Shown: positions 18,975-31,690 of the stretch, piece after piece
How positions within the stretch are numbered: the stretch's first letter is position 1
Layout of the letters: each line of letters starts with the position of its first letter
From: an uncultured Bacteroidia bacterium
GTDB taxonomy: Bacteria; Bacteroidota; Bacteroidia; Bacteroidales; UBA932
Direction of reading: 5' to 3'
Assembly: GCA_902773925.1 (NCBI GenBank)
Contig: CACYGI010000002.1
Coordinates: 96,990 to 160,989 of the forward strand
DNA length: 64,000 bases
Notes under the pieces: model-generated
The model's database searches: none
What the model was told of the DNA's origin: nothing
The model's input: only the letters and a program-made list of their open reading frames with translations
Program-made: the position numbers and the translations under genes

Positions 18975-21656
18975 ATGTCTTCTGGCAAATACCTGCTGAG
19001 TGCGGTTTTGCTCGCCGCCGCCTTCCTTTCGGGAACGGTGGATGCCGCCGCATCTTCTTTCCCTGCAAAGCAGGACACCACCCCGCTTACGCGCACCACG
19101 GCCGAGGGCGATTCGCTCGCAAAGGCGCTCACCGAAGTCGATACAGCCGCCGTCCCGCAGGCGGTACGCGATACCATCAAGGGCGCCATCGAGCGTCCGG
19201 CATTTTCCAATGCACGCGACTCGATCATCGAGGATATCGAGAACAACATAATGTACTATTTCGGCGACGTCAAGGCGACCTACGGAGATATGGAGCTCAG
19301 GGCCGACTATATGGCCTACAATATGGACCTGAACGTCGTCTATGCACGAGGCACGTACAATTCCGCGCTGGATTCGACCATCGGACGCCCGGTGATGACC
19401 GACAAGGGCACCAGCTACACGATGGACGAGGTGTTCTACAATTTCAATTCTCGCAAGGCCAAGATCAAGAATATGGTCACCCAGCAGACCGAGGCGCGTA
19501 TCGGCGGACAGAATATCAAGATGACGGGCGAGAATTCGTTCAATATCGCTGATGCCCAATATACCGTCTGCGACGCCGAGCATCCGCATTATTATCTGAA
19601 GATGACCGCCGCCAAGGTGACTACCTCGCCCAAGCAGAAGACGGTTTTCGGCCCCGCCTACGTGGTTGTCGGGGATGTTCCGCTACCCATCGCGCTGCCG
19701 TTCGGATTCGTGCCGGAGAGGCCCGACCGCGCCAGCGGCATCCTGATCCCGACCTACGGCGACGAGACGGCCCGCGGCCTGTACCTGCGCGACCTGGGTT
19801 ATTCGTTCGTCATCGGCGACTATTTCGACATCGCGCTCACGGGCGATATATATTCTTATGGTTCGTGGGCTGCGCGCGTCACTTCCCGATACAAGGTCCG
19901 ATACAAGTTCGACGGCTCGCTGTCGATCAATTATTCGGACGATATAACGGGCGAAAAAGGCACGCCGAGTTTCAGCGAATCGAAGAATTTCGGCGTCAGC
20001 TGGACTCATTCGCAGGATTCCAAGGCGCATCCGGGGACGAGCTTCCGCGCTTCGGTCAATTTCTCGAGCCCATCGAACAGCCGATACAATTCGTCGAGCA
20101 TAACGGAGAGCCTGCAGAACCAGATTTCGTCCTCCATCTCATACAGCAAGACCTGGAGCGGTATGAGCCTGTCGATCAACGCCCTGCACAGCCAGAATTC
20201 GCGCGACAGCTCGTATTCGGTCACCCTGCCTAACATCACATTCAGCGTCAACCGCTTCAATCCTTTCAAGCGCAAGCACCGCGTCGGACCGGAGCGCCTG
20301 TACGAGAAGATTACGCTCAGCTACAGCACGACGCTGCAGAACAAGATCAATTTCAAGGCGAGCGAGTTCAGCGACCCGCAGCTTTACAACAAGATGCAGA
20401 ACGGTATGTCGCACACTTTCCAGATCGGCCTGCCGTCCTTCACGCTGTTCAAGTATTTCCAGTTCTCTCCGTCGGTTTCCTACGGCATGAACTGGTTCTT
20501 CCGCGAGCAGCTGCGCCGCTATAACGAGGAGACAGACAAGGTCGAGACGTACTATACCGACCTGTTCAGCCATTTCGGCGTGACGCAGAATTATTCGGGA
20601 AGCATCTCGATGAGCACGCGCCTCTACGGTCTGTTCAATTTCGGCAAGAAGAGCCGCATCCAGGCCATCCGCCATATGATCACCCCTTCGATCAGTTTCA
20701 GCTATCATCCGGAGCTGGGTACGGAGGCCAACGGTTATACCACCCTGACTTACGTCAATGCCAAGGGCGAGACGGTGACGCAGGAGTACAACCGCTACAG
20801 CGGAATGATCAACAGCCCTCCGGGCAAGGGCCGCAACGCCGGCATCTCGTTCTCCTTCGGCAACAATCTGGAAGCCAAGATACGCAAGGAAAACGACAAG
20901 GGCGAGATGGTTACCGAGAAGATAAAGCTCATCGACCAGCTGAGCATCGGAGGCTCGTACAATTTCCTAGCTGATTCGATGAAGCTCTCGAATATCTCCA
21001 TCAGCGGTAGTACGACGGTTTTCGGCAAGCTGGGCATCAACGGACAGCTGACGCTCGACCCCTACGCCATCGACGAGCAGGGACGCCGCATTGACAAGTT
21101 CAACATCCTCAGCCCCAGCCATATGCCGGCCCGCCTGACCAATGCCAGCGCCTCGCTCTCATACTCCATCGACGGCAAGGGCGAGATCAAGGGCAACGAC
21201 GGTACCAACGGCGCAACGGGCAGCGATTATGCGATGGTCTATTATCATCCCGTGACGGGCGAGTATATCCCCGGAGGCTGGGTGTACTATATGAATCCCT
21301 CCATCCCCTGGAGCCTGCGTTTCGGATACAATTATTCGATGTCGCGCGCGTACCAGTATTCCAACGAGCAGCTTAACGTCAAGGATACGCATACCCAGAC
21401 ACTTTCGGTCTCGGGCAACCTGCGCCTTACGCGGCGTATGAATTTCAGCCTCAACACGGGTCTCGACATTTCGAAGATGAAGCTTTCGACCACCCAGCTG
21501 AGCGCCACTTTCGACCTGCACTGCTTCACGATGAGTATGTCCTGGGTGCCTAACGGCAAATGGGAGAGCTGGAGTTTCCGCATCGCCGCCAAGGCCTCCG
21601 CCCTGGCCGACCTTCTCCAGTACAAGAAAGCCTCCAGCTTCTGGGACAACAATTAA
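18975..21656 (+). CDS. LptD-like outer-membrane LPS assembly protein
   Basis: An 893-residue exported protein resembling the Bacteroidetes LptD-like family, which inserts lipopolysaccharide into the outer leaflet. The ATG at 18975 gives MSSGKYLLSAVLLAAAFLSG, a clear signal peptide; an in-frame TTG at 18957 is less likely. Residues about 75-200 form an OstA/LptA-like beta-jellyroll (NIMYYFGDVKATYGDMELRA). From about 230 onward alternating hydrophobic strands predict a large beta-barrel. The GFVPERPDRASGILIPTYGD segment lies at the junction. Bacteroidetes LptD is divergent, so the assignment rests on architecture. Confidence 0.82.
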   Translation: MSSGKYLLSAVLLAAAFLSGTVDAAASSFPAKQDTTPLTRTTAEGDSLAKALTEVDTAAVPQAVRDTIKGAIERPAFSNARDSIIEDIENNIMYYFGDVKATYGDMELRADYMAYNMDLNVVYARGTYNSALDSTIGRPVMTDKGTSYTMDEVFYNFNSRKAKIKNMVTQQTEARIGGQNIKMTGENSFNIADAQYTVCDAEHPHYYLKMTAAKVTTSPKQKTVFGPAYVVVGDVPLPIALPFGFVPERPDRASGILIPTYGDETARGLYLRDLGYSFVIGDYFDIALTGDIYSYGSWAARVTSRYKVRYKFDGSLSINYSDDITGEKGTPSFSESKNFGVSWTHSQDSKAHPGTSFRASVNFSSPSNSRYNSSSITESLQNQISSSISYSKTWSGMSLSINALHSQNSRDSSYSVTLPNITFSVNRFNPFKRKHRVGPERLYEKITLSYSTTLQNKINFKASEFSDPQLYNKMQNGMSHTFQIGLPSFTLFKYFQFSPSVSYGMNWFFREQLRRYNEETDKVETYYTDLFSHFGVTQNYSGSISMSTRLYGLFNFGKKSRIQAIRHMITPSISFSYHPELGTEANGYTTLTYVNAKGETVTQEYNRYSGMINSPPGKGRNAGISFSFGNNLEAKIRKENDKGEMVTEKIKLIDQLSIGGSYNFLADSMKLSNISISGSTTVFGKLGINGQLTLDPYAIDEQGRRIDKFNILSPSHMPARLTNASASLSYSIDGKGEIKGNDGTNGATGSDYAMVYYHPVTGEYIPGGWVYYMNPSIPWSLRFGYNYSMSRAYQYSNEQLNVKDTHTQTLSVSGNLRLTRRMNFSLNTGLDISKMKLSTTQLSATFDLHCFTMSMSWVPNGKWESWSFRIAAKASALADLLQYKKASSFWDNN

Positions 21657-21686
21657 TTCTCCCGCCCGCAGCCGGCGCGGATTTTA

Positions 21687-21718
21687 TTTGGAGATGCGGA
21701 GAATAATGTCTATCTTTG
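21687..21718 (+). promoter_or_regulatory. Promoter for rho
   Basis: TTTG (21687-21690), a 20-base spacer and TATCTTTG (21711-21718) give a full match to the Bacteroidetes promoter. It predicts a leader of about 50 bases before the rho start at 21774. Confidence 0.75.
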
Positions 21719-21773
21719 GAGCATTCTAACGGCCTGCTCCGATCCATGGGGCGTACAGGGCCTGATTAATATT

Positions 21774-23579
21774 ATGTATAGCAAATCAGAGTTAGAGGCT
21801 AAGACTCCCGAGGAGTTGTATGCCATCGTAAAAGAGCTGAATGTCTCGGTCGGCAAGAAGGACTCCACGGCGGACGTCATCTATGCCATCCTTGACCAGC
21901 AGGCGGTTTCGAGCCGCGAGAATCCCAAACCGAAGCAGAACGGTACTGCGCCGTCGGCAGCCCCCAGGGCAAGGCGCGAGCGCGTCAAGAAGGACAGCAA
22001 GCCTCAGCGCGTTGCCAGCTCAGGTAATGATATAGCATCCGCAGATGAATCAGCGGCGCCCTCGGCAGCCGCTTCGCAGAGTGCGCCCGCACCGGCGCCC
22101 AAGAAGCGCGGCCGCAAGCCCAAGTCGGCACAGGCCGAGGCCACGGCGGCAGAGCCTACGCTTTTCCAGCAGGGCGCAGTAGAGCCCGCGGCACCCGCTG
22201 CTGCAGCCGCTCAGGACACCCCTGCACCGGCGCCCAAGAAGCGCGGCCGCAAGCCCAAGTCGGCAGTTCAGGCCGAAGCCGCAGCCAAGGCCGAGCCGGA
22301 AGCTCCCAAAGCACAGGAGGAGCGCCCCGCACAGGAGCCCGCCAGGGAGCGCCAGCAGCAGAACAACCAGGGCAATCCGCACGGACAGCAGGGCGGCAAC
22401 CGCCCCCAGGGCAACCAGCCGCAGCCCCAGAAGCCCCGCATCGAGTTTGAGGGCATCGTAGAGGCTACCGGCGTCCTGGAGCTGATGCCCGACGGCTACG
22501 GTTTCCTGCGTTCATCGGATTACAATTATCTCAATTCGCCCGACGACATCTATGTCTCCCAGGCGCAGATCAAGACCTACGCCCTCAAGACCGGTGATAC
22601 GGTGCTCGGCGAGATCCGTCCGCCGATGGCTGGCGAGAAGTATTTCCCGCTGGTCAAGATCACCCGCATCAACGGCCGTTCGCCCGAGTCGATCCGCGAC
22701 CGCGTGCCGTTCGACTTCCTCACCCCGCTTTTCCCGGACGAGAAGTTCAACCTCACCGGCCACGGCCACAACTCCAACATCTCGATCCGCGTGGTGGATC
22801 TGTTCACCCCTATCGGCAAGGGCCAGCGCGGCCTCATCGTAGCTCAGCCCAAGACCGGTAAGACCGTCCTGCTCAAGGATATAGCAAATGCCATCGCCGA
22901 CAACCATCCCGAGGTATATATGATCGTGCTGCTGATCGACGAGCGCCCCGAGGAGGTCACCGATATGGAACGCAGCGTCAAGGCCGAGGTCATCGCATCG
23001 ACCTTCGACGAGCCTGCCGAGCGCCACGTCAAGGTATCGAGTATGGTCCTGGAGAAGGCGAAGCGCCTGGTCGAATGCGGTCACGACGTGGTCATCCTGC
23101 TCGACTCGATAACCCGTCTGGCCCGTGCGTTCAATACCGTACAGCCCGCTTCGGGCAAGGTCCTTTCGGGCGGTGTGGACGCCAACGCCCTCCAGAAGCC
23201 GAAGCGCTTCTTCGGCGCAGCCCGCAACATCGAGAACGGCGGTTCGCTCACGATCCTGGCCACGGCACTGACCGAGACCGGTTCGAAGATGGACGACGTG
23301 ATTTTCGAGGAATTCAAGGGCACCGGCAACCTGGAGCTCCAGCTTGACCGCAAGCTTTCCAACAAGCGCATCTTCCCCGCAGTGGATGTCACGCTCAGCT
23401 CAACGCGCCGCGATGACCTGCTCTATGATCAGGAGTACATCAACCGCATCTGGATCCTGCGCAATCACCTCTCGGATATGACTTCAGTCGAAGCGATGGA
23501 ATTCATGAAGTCCCGTCTGATGCGCACGCAGAACAATCAGGAGTTCCTGATTTCGATGAACGGCGACAAGTTGCAGTAA
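21774..23579 (+). CDS. rho: Transcription termination factor Rho with disordered insert
   Basis: Hexameric RNA helicase that ends transcription. The 601-residue protein has an N-terminal Rho_N helical domain (about 1-45), a low-complexity insert (about 48-222), an RNA-binding cold-shock domain ([19 protein letters not shown]), and the RecA-like motor with P-loop [11 protein letters not shown], Walker [15 protein letters not shown] and the Q/R-loop region. The insert contains two copies of [14 protein letters not shown], whose KRGRKPK core resembles an AT-hook, then a Gln/Asn/Gly-rich run. Long inserts are typical of Bacteroidetes Rho, and a condensate-forming role has been described for the Bacteroides thetaiotaomicron insert. 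Confidence 0.97.
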   Translation: MYSKSELEAKTPEELYAIVKELNVSVGKKDSTADVIYAILDQQAVSSRENPKPKQNGTAPSAAPRARRERVKKDSKPQRVASSGNDIASADESAAPSAAASQSAPAPAPKKRGRKPKSAQAEATAAEPTLFQQGAVEPAAPAAAAAQDTPAPAPKKRGRKPKSAVQAEAAAKAEPEAPKAQEERPAQEPARERQQQNNQGNPHGQQGGNRPQGNQPQPQKPRIEFEGIVEATGVLELMPDGYGFLRSSDYNYLNSPDDIYVSQAQIKTYALKTGDTVLGEIRPPMAGEKYFPLVKITRINGRSPESIRDRVPFDFLTPLFPDEKFNLTGHGHNSNISIRVVDLFTPIGKGQRGLIVAQPKTGKTVLLKDIANAIADNHPEVYMIVLLIDERPEEVTDMERSVKAEVIASTFDEPAERHVKVSSMVLEKAKRLVECGHDVVILLDSITRLARAFNTVQPASGKVLSGGVDANALQKPKRFFGAARNIENGGSLTILATALTETGSKMDDVIFEEFKGTGNLELQLDRKLSNKRIFPAVDVTLSSTRRDDLLYDQEYINRIWILRNHLSDMTSVEAMEFMKSRLMRTQNNQEFLISMNGDKLQ

Positions 23580-23600
23580 CGTTCATTTCGCAAGACAAAG

Positions 23601-23637
23601 CAGGGCGACTGAATTTCAGCCGCCCTGTTCGCTTTTA
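23601..23637. terminator. Terminator between rho and clpX
   Basis: Stem CAGGGCG / CGCCCTG with an inner CTGA / TCAG extension, followed by TTCGCTTTT on the plus strand. The genes converge here, so it may act in both directions. Confidence 0.7.
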
Positions 23638-23655
23638 CAGCTGCAGATGATCCTG

Positions 23656-24917
<1,262 letters not shown>

Positions 24918-24918
<1 letters not shown>

Positions 24919-25583
24919 TATTTCTTCCTCCTTGTAACAATCTCGTCAACCATGCCGTAAGCCTTGGCTTCGGCTGCATTCATCCAGAAATTACGGTCGG
25001 CATCGCGCTCGATATCGGCCACGGTCTTGCCCGTGTGCTCCGAGAGAATCTCGTAGAGCTCGGCCTTGAGGCGGATAATCTCGCGCGCCTCGATCTCGAT
25101 GTCACTTGCCTGACCGTTGACGCCGCCAAGCGGCTGGTGGATCATCACGCGGCCGTGAGGCAGGATCGAACGCTTGCCCGGCGTACCTGCCGCAAGCAGG
25201 ATGGAAGCCATCGAAGCCGCCATACCCGTGCAGATGGTAGCCACGTCGGACTGGATGGTCTGGATCGTATCGTAAATGCCCAGGCCGGAGGAGACGATGC
25301 CGCCCGGCGAATTGATATAGAGCATTATATCCGAATCGCTGCCGTTCGAATCGAGGAAGAGCAGCTGCGCCTGGATGATATTGGCCACGTCATCGTCGAT
25401 CGGACAGCCGAGGAAGATGATGCGGTCCATCATCAGGCGCGAGAAAACATCCATCTGCGCTACGTTGAGCGGACGTTCCTCGATGATGGTCGGATTGATA
25501 TAACCGGAGAAAGACGAAAAGCGCGCCAGCGTTGAGCTGCTGATGCCGCAGTGCCGGATGGCGTATTTCTCAAATTCGTTCAT
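24918..25583 (-). CDS. clpP: ClpP proteolytic subunit
   Basis: Serine peptidase that forms the 14-mer chamber of ClpXP. The 221-residue protein has a short propeptide-like N-terminus (about 25 residues), the oxyanion and strand region [16 protein letters not shown], the nucleophile Ser124 in [14 protein letters not shown], and His149 in MIHQPLGG; the third Asp follows in the handle region. It is the middle gene of tig-clpP-clpX and lies 32 bases after tig. Confidence 0.97.
24927..24933 (-). promoter_or_regulatory. SD-like sequence before clpX
   Basis: AAGGAGG on the minus strand, 8 bases upstream of the clpX ATG and formed by the Arg-Arg codons (AGG AGG) at the end of clpP. Arg in neighbouring genes is mostly CGC, so the codon choice may be selected for translation initiation, though it could be chance. 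Confidence 0.4.
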
Positions 25584-25615
25584 GATAGTGCAGTTTTGAA
25601 TGTTAGAGACTGATA

Positions 25616-26938
25616 TTAGGCGGTGAGCTCGCGCATTTTCTCGAGAGAGACCTTCTTCTTGTCGAGAGTCACGACCGAGCGGATCCAGGCGATGGCCTTG
25701 TCGTCGCGGATCTTGTCAAAGATGCGGCCCGACTGCTTCTCGTCGCGCAGGATGCTGGTAGCGTACTGCGAAAGGGTCTCTTCGGGAACGTTGCTCATAC
25801 CGTACATTGCAAACTGATAAGCGGCGATGCGGCGTGCCTCTGCCGTGAGGTCTGCCTGCTCGACCTTGAGCTTCTGGTCTGCGAAAATCTTGTCGCGGAT
25901 CAGTGACCAGCGGAAATCCTTTGCGAAGAGGTCATATTCCTTCTCGATCTCCTCCATCGAGAACTTGCCGTCATTGGCGGTATGGATCCAGCGCTTCATA
26001 AACTCGTCGGGGAGCTTGAGGCCGGCCTTCTTGATGAGGTACTCCTTGACATCGGTAGCGAAACGGTACTCGCCTTCCTGCTCGTACTCAGCCTCGAGGC
26101 GTTCCTTGACCTTGGCGTCGAACTCTTCCTCGCTCTTGACCGTATCCTTGCCGAAGATGGCGTCGAAGGTCTCCTGGACGGGCTTTGCAGCCACGAATGT
26201 CTTGACCTCGGAGACTTTCATATGCCATACTGCGGGCAGGGTCGCGAGCTCTTCCTTCTTGACGTGGAACATTGCGGCGCGGTCAGCCTCGTTGGCGAAT
26301 GCCTTGACGATATCGACGTCCTTCTCGTCGCCGGCCTTCAGTCCGACGAATGTGGCCTTGACCTCCTCGTCCTGGATGCTGCGCAGTGCGACATAAGCCT
26401 TCTCGACCTTCTGGTCGCCGGCCGTGAAGTCTGCGATCACGTAGTCATCGGCCTTTGCAGCCTTGCCGGTCTCCAGGGTGCCGTGCTGACGAAGCAGGGT
26501 CTCCTTGTAGTCCTTGAGGGCCTTTGCGGTGGTATTGACCGCATAGTAAGGTATCTTGTCCTCAGCGCCGATCTCCATATTGACCTCGGGAGCAAGCGCC
26601 ACGTCGAAGTGGAAGGTGAACTCGTCGGGGTTGTCCCAGTCGTTCTTGTCCTCTGTCCTGGACGGGAGCGGCTCGCCGATAACGTTGAGTTTATGCTTTT
26701 CGATAAAGTTGCCCAGACCATCCGAGATGAGCGAATTGATCACCTCTGCCAGTGCCTGGCCGCCGTGAAGGCGCTCTATCAGGGACATCGGGGCCATACC
26801 CTTGCGGAAGCCCTTCAGGTCTGCAGTGCGACGGAATTCGTTGAGTTTCTTCTTGCGGGGTTCTTCCCAGTCTGCCTTGTCGATCTTGACGGTGAGGACA
26901 AGGTTCAGGTCATCCGCTTTTTTCTGTTTTACATCCAT
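25616..26938 (-). CDS. tig: Trigger factor
   Basis: Ribosome-bound chaperone that meets nascent chains. The 440-residue protein has the N-terminal ribosome-binding domain with the signature-like FRRTADLKGFRKGMAPMSLI (canonical GFRxGKxP; here the K is replaced by M), a divergent peptidyl-prolyl isomerase-like middle domain (about 150-240) and a long helical C-terminal arm domain. Bacteroidetes trigger factors often have a poorly conserved middle domain. It heads tig-clpP-clpX, a common chaperone-protease arrangement. A possible -7 element TAAATTTG lies at 27007-27014. Confidence 0.93.
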   Translation of the reverse strand: MDVKQKKADDLNLVLTVKIDKADWEEPRKKKLNEFRRTADLKGFRKGMAPMSLIERLHGGQALAEVINSLISDGLGNFIEKHKLNVIGEPLPSRTEDKNDWDNPDEFTFHFDVALAPEVNMEIGAEDKIPYYAVNTTAKALKDYKETLLRQHGTLETGKAAKADDYVIADFTAGDQKVEKAYVALRSIQDEEVKATFVGLKAGDEKDVDIVKAFANEADRAAMFHVKKEELATLPAVWHMKVSEVKTFVAAKPVQETFDAIFGKDTVKSEEEFDAKVKERLEAEYEQEGEYRFATDVKEYLIKKAGLKLPDEFMKRWIHTANDGKFSMEEIEKEYDLFAKDFRWSLIRDKIFADQKLKVEQADLTAEARRIAAYQFAMYGMSNVPEETLSQYATSILRDEKQSGRIFDKIRDDKAIAWIRSVVTLDKKKVSLEKMRELTA

Positions 26939-27006
26939 AAAAGTTTGATATTTTGATAATTTTTCAAGTTTGTCGTATCAATGTTACAGCTGTTCTGTAA
27001 AGGGTG

Positions 27007-27014
27007 CAAATTTA
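27007..27014 (-). promoter_or_regulatory. Possible -7 element for tig-clpP-clpX
   Basis: TAAATTTG on the minus strand, about 68 bases upstream of the tig ATG. No well-spaced -33 box was found. Confidence 0.35.
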
Positions 27015-27028
27015 ATAAAAAATTTGAC

Positions 27029-27036
27029 TACCTTTG
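27029..27036 (+). promoter_or_regulatory. -7 element for M20 peptidase
   Basis: TACCTTTG on the plus strand, 28 bases upstream of the ATG at 27065. No clear -33 box was found. Confidence 0.45.
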
Positions 27037-27064
27037 TAACAATGCAAATAAAACAAAACCAGAT

Positions 27065-28417
27065 ATGGAAATGAAACAATACATCGAGGAAAACCGCGGA
27101 CGTTTCCTCGAAGAGCTTTTCTCTCTGCTCCGCATCCCCTCCATCAGTTCCGAGCCCGCGCACAAGGATGATATGGTGCGCTGCGCAGAGCGCTGGAAGG
27201 AGCTTCTGCTCGAGGCCGGCGCAGACCGCGCGGCAGTCTATCCGACGACCGGCCATCCGGTGGTTTTCGCAGAGAAGAAATACGACCCCAAGGCGCCTAC
27301 GGTGCTGGTTTACGGCCACTATGACGTGATGCCGGTAGATCCTCTGGACCTCTGGGATTCCAATCCGTTCGAGCCCGTCATCCGCGACGGCGCCATCTAC
27401 GCGCGCGGCGCAAATGACGACAAGGGCCAGACGTTCATGCACCTCAAGGTATTCGAATACCTGGTGCGCGAAGGCCTCCTGCGCCACAATATCAAGTTCA
27501 TCCTCGAAGGCGAGGAAGAGATGGGTTCGGCAGCCCTGGTGAAGTGGCTCCCCGCCCATCGCAAGCTTCTCGCGTGCGACATCATCCTGGTCTCCGACAC
27601 CACGATGATGGACCGCCGCATTCCTTCGATCAACTGCGGCATGCGCGGCATCTGCTATATGGAGGTAAAGGTCACCGGACCGAAGAAGGACCTGCACTCA
27701 GGCCACTACGGCGGCGGCGTTTACAACCCCATCAACACCCTCTGCAAGATGATAGATTCGCTCATCGACGCTGACGGCCACATCACTGTCGGCGGATTCT
27801 ACGACGATGTGATCGAGCTCAGCCGCAAGGACCGCAAGATGCTCGCCCGCGCGCCTTTCGACAAGAAGGCATTTATGGAGGAGATCGGCGTGGCAGACCT
27901 GACCGGAGAAAAGGGCTACACCACCAAGGAGCGCGTCAGCATCCGTCCCTGCCTTGATGTCAACGGCATCTGGGGCGGCTACATCGGAGACGGCTCCAAG
28001 ACCGTCATTCCGAGCGAAGCTCACGCCAAGATTTCGATGCGACTGGTCCCCAACCAGGATTCGCATACCATCGCGAAGCTTTTCGCAAAGCACTTCCGCA
28101 AGATCGCCCCGAAGGGCGTGAAGGTCGAGGTCGAAGAGCGCCACGGCGGCGAGGGATTCCTCATCCCCATTTCCTCCAGGGCATACAAGGCCGCATCCCG
28201 TGCGATGGGCGAAGTCTATGGCATCGAGCCTGTCCCGAGCCGCGGAGGCGGAAGCATCGCTGTCCTGGCACAGATGCAGCGCCACCTCAACGCCGACCCG
28301 CTGCTGATGGGATTCGGACTCGAGCGCGACGCCATCCATTCGCCCAACGAGAGCTACCTGCTCGACCAGTGGGAGAAGGGCATGGAGTCCATAGCACTCT
28401 TCTATAAGTACTACTAA
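27065..28417 (+). CDS. M20 family dipeptidase/metallopeptidase
   Basis: A 450-residue cytosolic two-zinc peptidase of the M20 (ArgE/DapE/CPG2) family. Key segments are VLVYGHYDVMPVDP (metal His and catalytic Asp), YARGANDDKGQ (bridging Asp), LEGEEEMGSAALVKWL (catalytic and metal Glu) and the LHSGHYGG dimerisation-domain His. I choose the ATG at 27065 (MEMKQYIEEN); the open frame upstream crosses the promoter. It resembles dipeptidases that cut unblocked dipeptides, but the substrate is not readable. The chromate transporter pair follows 12 bases later and may be co-transcribed. Confidence 0.92.
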   Translation: MEMKQYIEENRGRFLEELFSLLRIPSISSEPAHKDDMVRCAERWKELLLEAGADRAAVYPTTGHPVVFAEKKYDPKAPTVLVYGHYDVMPVDPLDLWDSNPFEPVIRDGAIYARGANDDKGQTFMHLKVFEYLVREGLLRHNIKFILEGEEEMGSAALVKWLPAHRKLLACDIILVSDTTMMDRRIPSINCGMRGICYMEVKVTGPKKDLHSGHYGGGVYNPINTLCKMIDSLIDADGHITVGGFYDDVIELSRKDRKMLARAPFDKKAFMEEIGVADLTGEKGYTTKERVSIRPCLDVNGIWGGYIGDGSKTVIPSEAHAKISMRLVPNQDSHTIAKLFAKHFRKIAPKGVKVEVEERHGGEGFLIPISSRAYKAASRAMGEVYGIEPVPSRGGGSIAVLAQMQRHLNADPLLMGFGLERDAIHSPNESYLLDQWEKGMESIALFYKYY

Positions 28418-28429
28418 TCCGCTCCGGAC

Positions 28430-28963
28430 GTGCTCTGGCAACTGTTCTGGACGTTTTTCAAGATCGGCGCCTTCACTTTCGGCAGCGGGTACGCAATGCT
28501 CCCGATGATCGAAAAGGAGGTCGTCGACCGCAGGCGGTGGTTTGACAAGGAAGCATTCTATGACCAGCTTTCCCTCGCCCAGTCTGCACCGGGACCGGTC
28601 GCGCTCAATACGGCAGTCTTCGTAGGCTACCGGCAGCGCGGCCCCCTGGGTGCGGTCATCGCGGTGCTGGGATCGGTCATCCCCTCATTTGCGATCCTGC
28701 TGGCCGTCGCCTTCTTCCTCAATGATTTCCGCGGCAACAGCTACGTCGAAGCCGCATTCAAGGGCATCCGACCCGCCGTCGTGGCGCTTATCGCAGTGCC
28801 GTTTATCAGGATGCTCAAGCCCCTGAGCTGGCCTATGATAGTGCTTGCCCTCGCCGCGATGCTGCTGCTCTGGCTGAGCGGCATTTCGCCCGTCTGGCTG
28901 ATCGTGGCAGGCATAGCCACCGGCGTCATTTATTCGCTCATCCTTTCCCGGCGCAGGCAATGA
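28430..28963 (+). CDS. Chromate transporter, single-domain CHR (first half)
   Basis: A 177-residue membrane protein with five or six hydrophobic segments and the CHR-family blocks FFKIGAFTFGSGYAMLPMIE and LAQSAPGPVALNTAVFVGYR. The family includes chromate efflux proteins (chromate/sulfate exchange). In many bacteria the two homologous halves are fused; here each half is its own gene, and the two presumably form a heterodimer in opposite orientations. The start is GTG at 28430, 12 bases after the M20 peptidase stop. It overlaps the second half by 4 bases. The natural substrate in this organism is unknown. Confidence 0.9.
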   Translation: MLWQLFWTFFKIGAFTFGSGYAMLPMIEKEVVDRRRWFDKEAFYDQLSLAQSAPGPVALNTAVFVGYRQRGPLGAVIAVLGSVIPSFAILLAVAFFLNDFRGNSYVEAAFKGIRPAVVALIAVPFIRMLKPLSWPMIVLALAAMLLLWLSGISPVWLIVAGIATGVIYSLILSRRRQ

Positions 28964-29481
28964 TATACCTCCAGCTTTTCCTGTCATTCCTGAAAATCGG
29001 ATTCTTCGGCTTCGGCGGCGGCTACGCAATGCTGACGCTGATCGAGAGCGAGACCGTTTCGGGCCACGCCTGGCTGACGGCCGCGCAGCTGACGGACATC
29101 GTGGCCATTTCGCAGATGACGCCCGGCCCGATCGCGATCAACTGCGCCACCTATGTCGGCTATACCGTTACCGGAAATGTATGGGGCTCGGCGCTTGCGA
29201 CCTTCGCGGTCTGCCTGCCGGCGCTGACCCTGATGATGCTCATCGTGACTTTCTACACCCGTCTGCGCAACAATCCCTACGTCAAAAACATTGTCCGCTG
29301 GCTGCGTCCGCTGACCGTCGGAATGATCGGCGCGGCGGCCCTGATGCTCCTTACGCCGGAGACTTTTACCGACTGGAAAAGCATCGTCATTTTCGCAGTC
29401 GTGGCGGTCGCGACCTGGTTCCGTGCCGATTCCATCATAATGATACTTCTGGCCGCTGCGGCAGGCATTATTTTATATTAA
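28960..29481 (+). CDS. Chromate transporter, single-domain CHR (second half)
   Basis: A 173-residue partner of the preceding gene, with the parallel blocks FLKIGFFGFGGGYAMLTLIE and ISQMTPGPIAINCATYVGYT. The ATGA overlap implies coupled translation and a fixed subunit ratio. Split CHR pairs like this are known as the short-chain group. Nothing odd was seen in the reading frame. Confidence 0.9.
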   Translation: MIYLQLFLSFLKIGFFGFGGGYAMLTLIESETVSGHAWLTAAQLTDIVAISQMTPGPIAINCATYVGYTVTGNVWGSALATFAVCLPALTLMMLIVTFYTRLRNNPYVKNIVRWLRPLTVGMIGAAALMLLTPETFTDWKSIVIFAVVAVATWFRADSIIMILLAAAAGIILY

Positions 29482-29498
29482 AAAAGCCTCTTTTCCTA

Positions 29499-29529
29499 TT
29501 TGAAAATTCCAGAAAAATTGGTACATTTG
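29499..29529 (+). promoter_or_regulatory. Promoter for gyrB
   Basis: TTTG (29499-29502), a 19-base spacer and TACATTTG (29522-29529). It is a full match to the Bacteroidetes promoter and predicts a leader of about 17 bases before the ATG at 29550. Confidence 0.75.
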
Positions 29530-29537
29530 TAAGTTAA

Positions 29538-31538
<2,001 letters not shown>

Positions 31539-31564
31539 AAAATGCTGATTGACTGCAAAATAAT

Positions 31565-31595
31565 TTTGTCCATTCGGATGAAAAGCGTATATTTG
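31565..31595 (+). promoter_or_regulatory. Promoter for rplU-rpmA
   Basis: TTTG (31565-31568), a 19-base spacer and TATATTTG (31588-31595), a full match to the consensus. Transcription should start near 31602, leaving a leader of roughly 90 bases before rplU. Confidence 0.75.
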
Positions 31596-31617
31596 CAGTC
31601 CCAAAAATATGTTAGAC

Positions 31618-31668
31618 AACCGCTAAGCTGTTGACTAAGAGATACTTAATGAGTATCCGCTTACGGTT
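31618..31668 (+). promoter_or_regulatory. Structured rplU leader (candidate ribosomal-protein autoregulatory element)
   Basis: Within the leader, AACCG (31618-31622) plus TAAG (31624-31627) pair with CTTA (31660-31663) plus CGGTT (31664-31668), a 9-bp helix with one bulged C. Inside it a second hairpin, GATAC / GTATC (31641-31645 with 31653-31657), has a 7-base loop. A palindromic A/T run follows just before the ATG. Ribosomal-protein leaders of this sort often bind the encoded protein; that role here is inference. Confidence 0.45.
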
Positions 31669-31690
31669 ATAAATTTTTAAAAATTTATCT

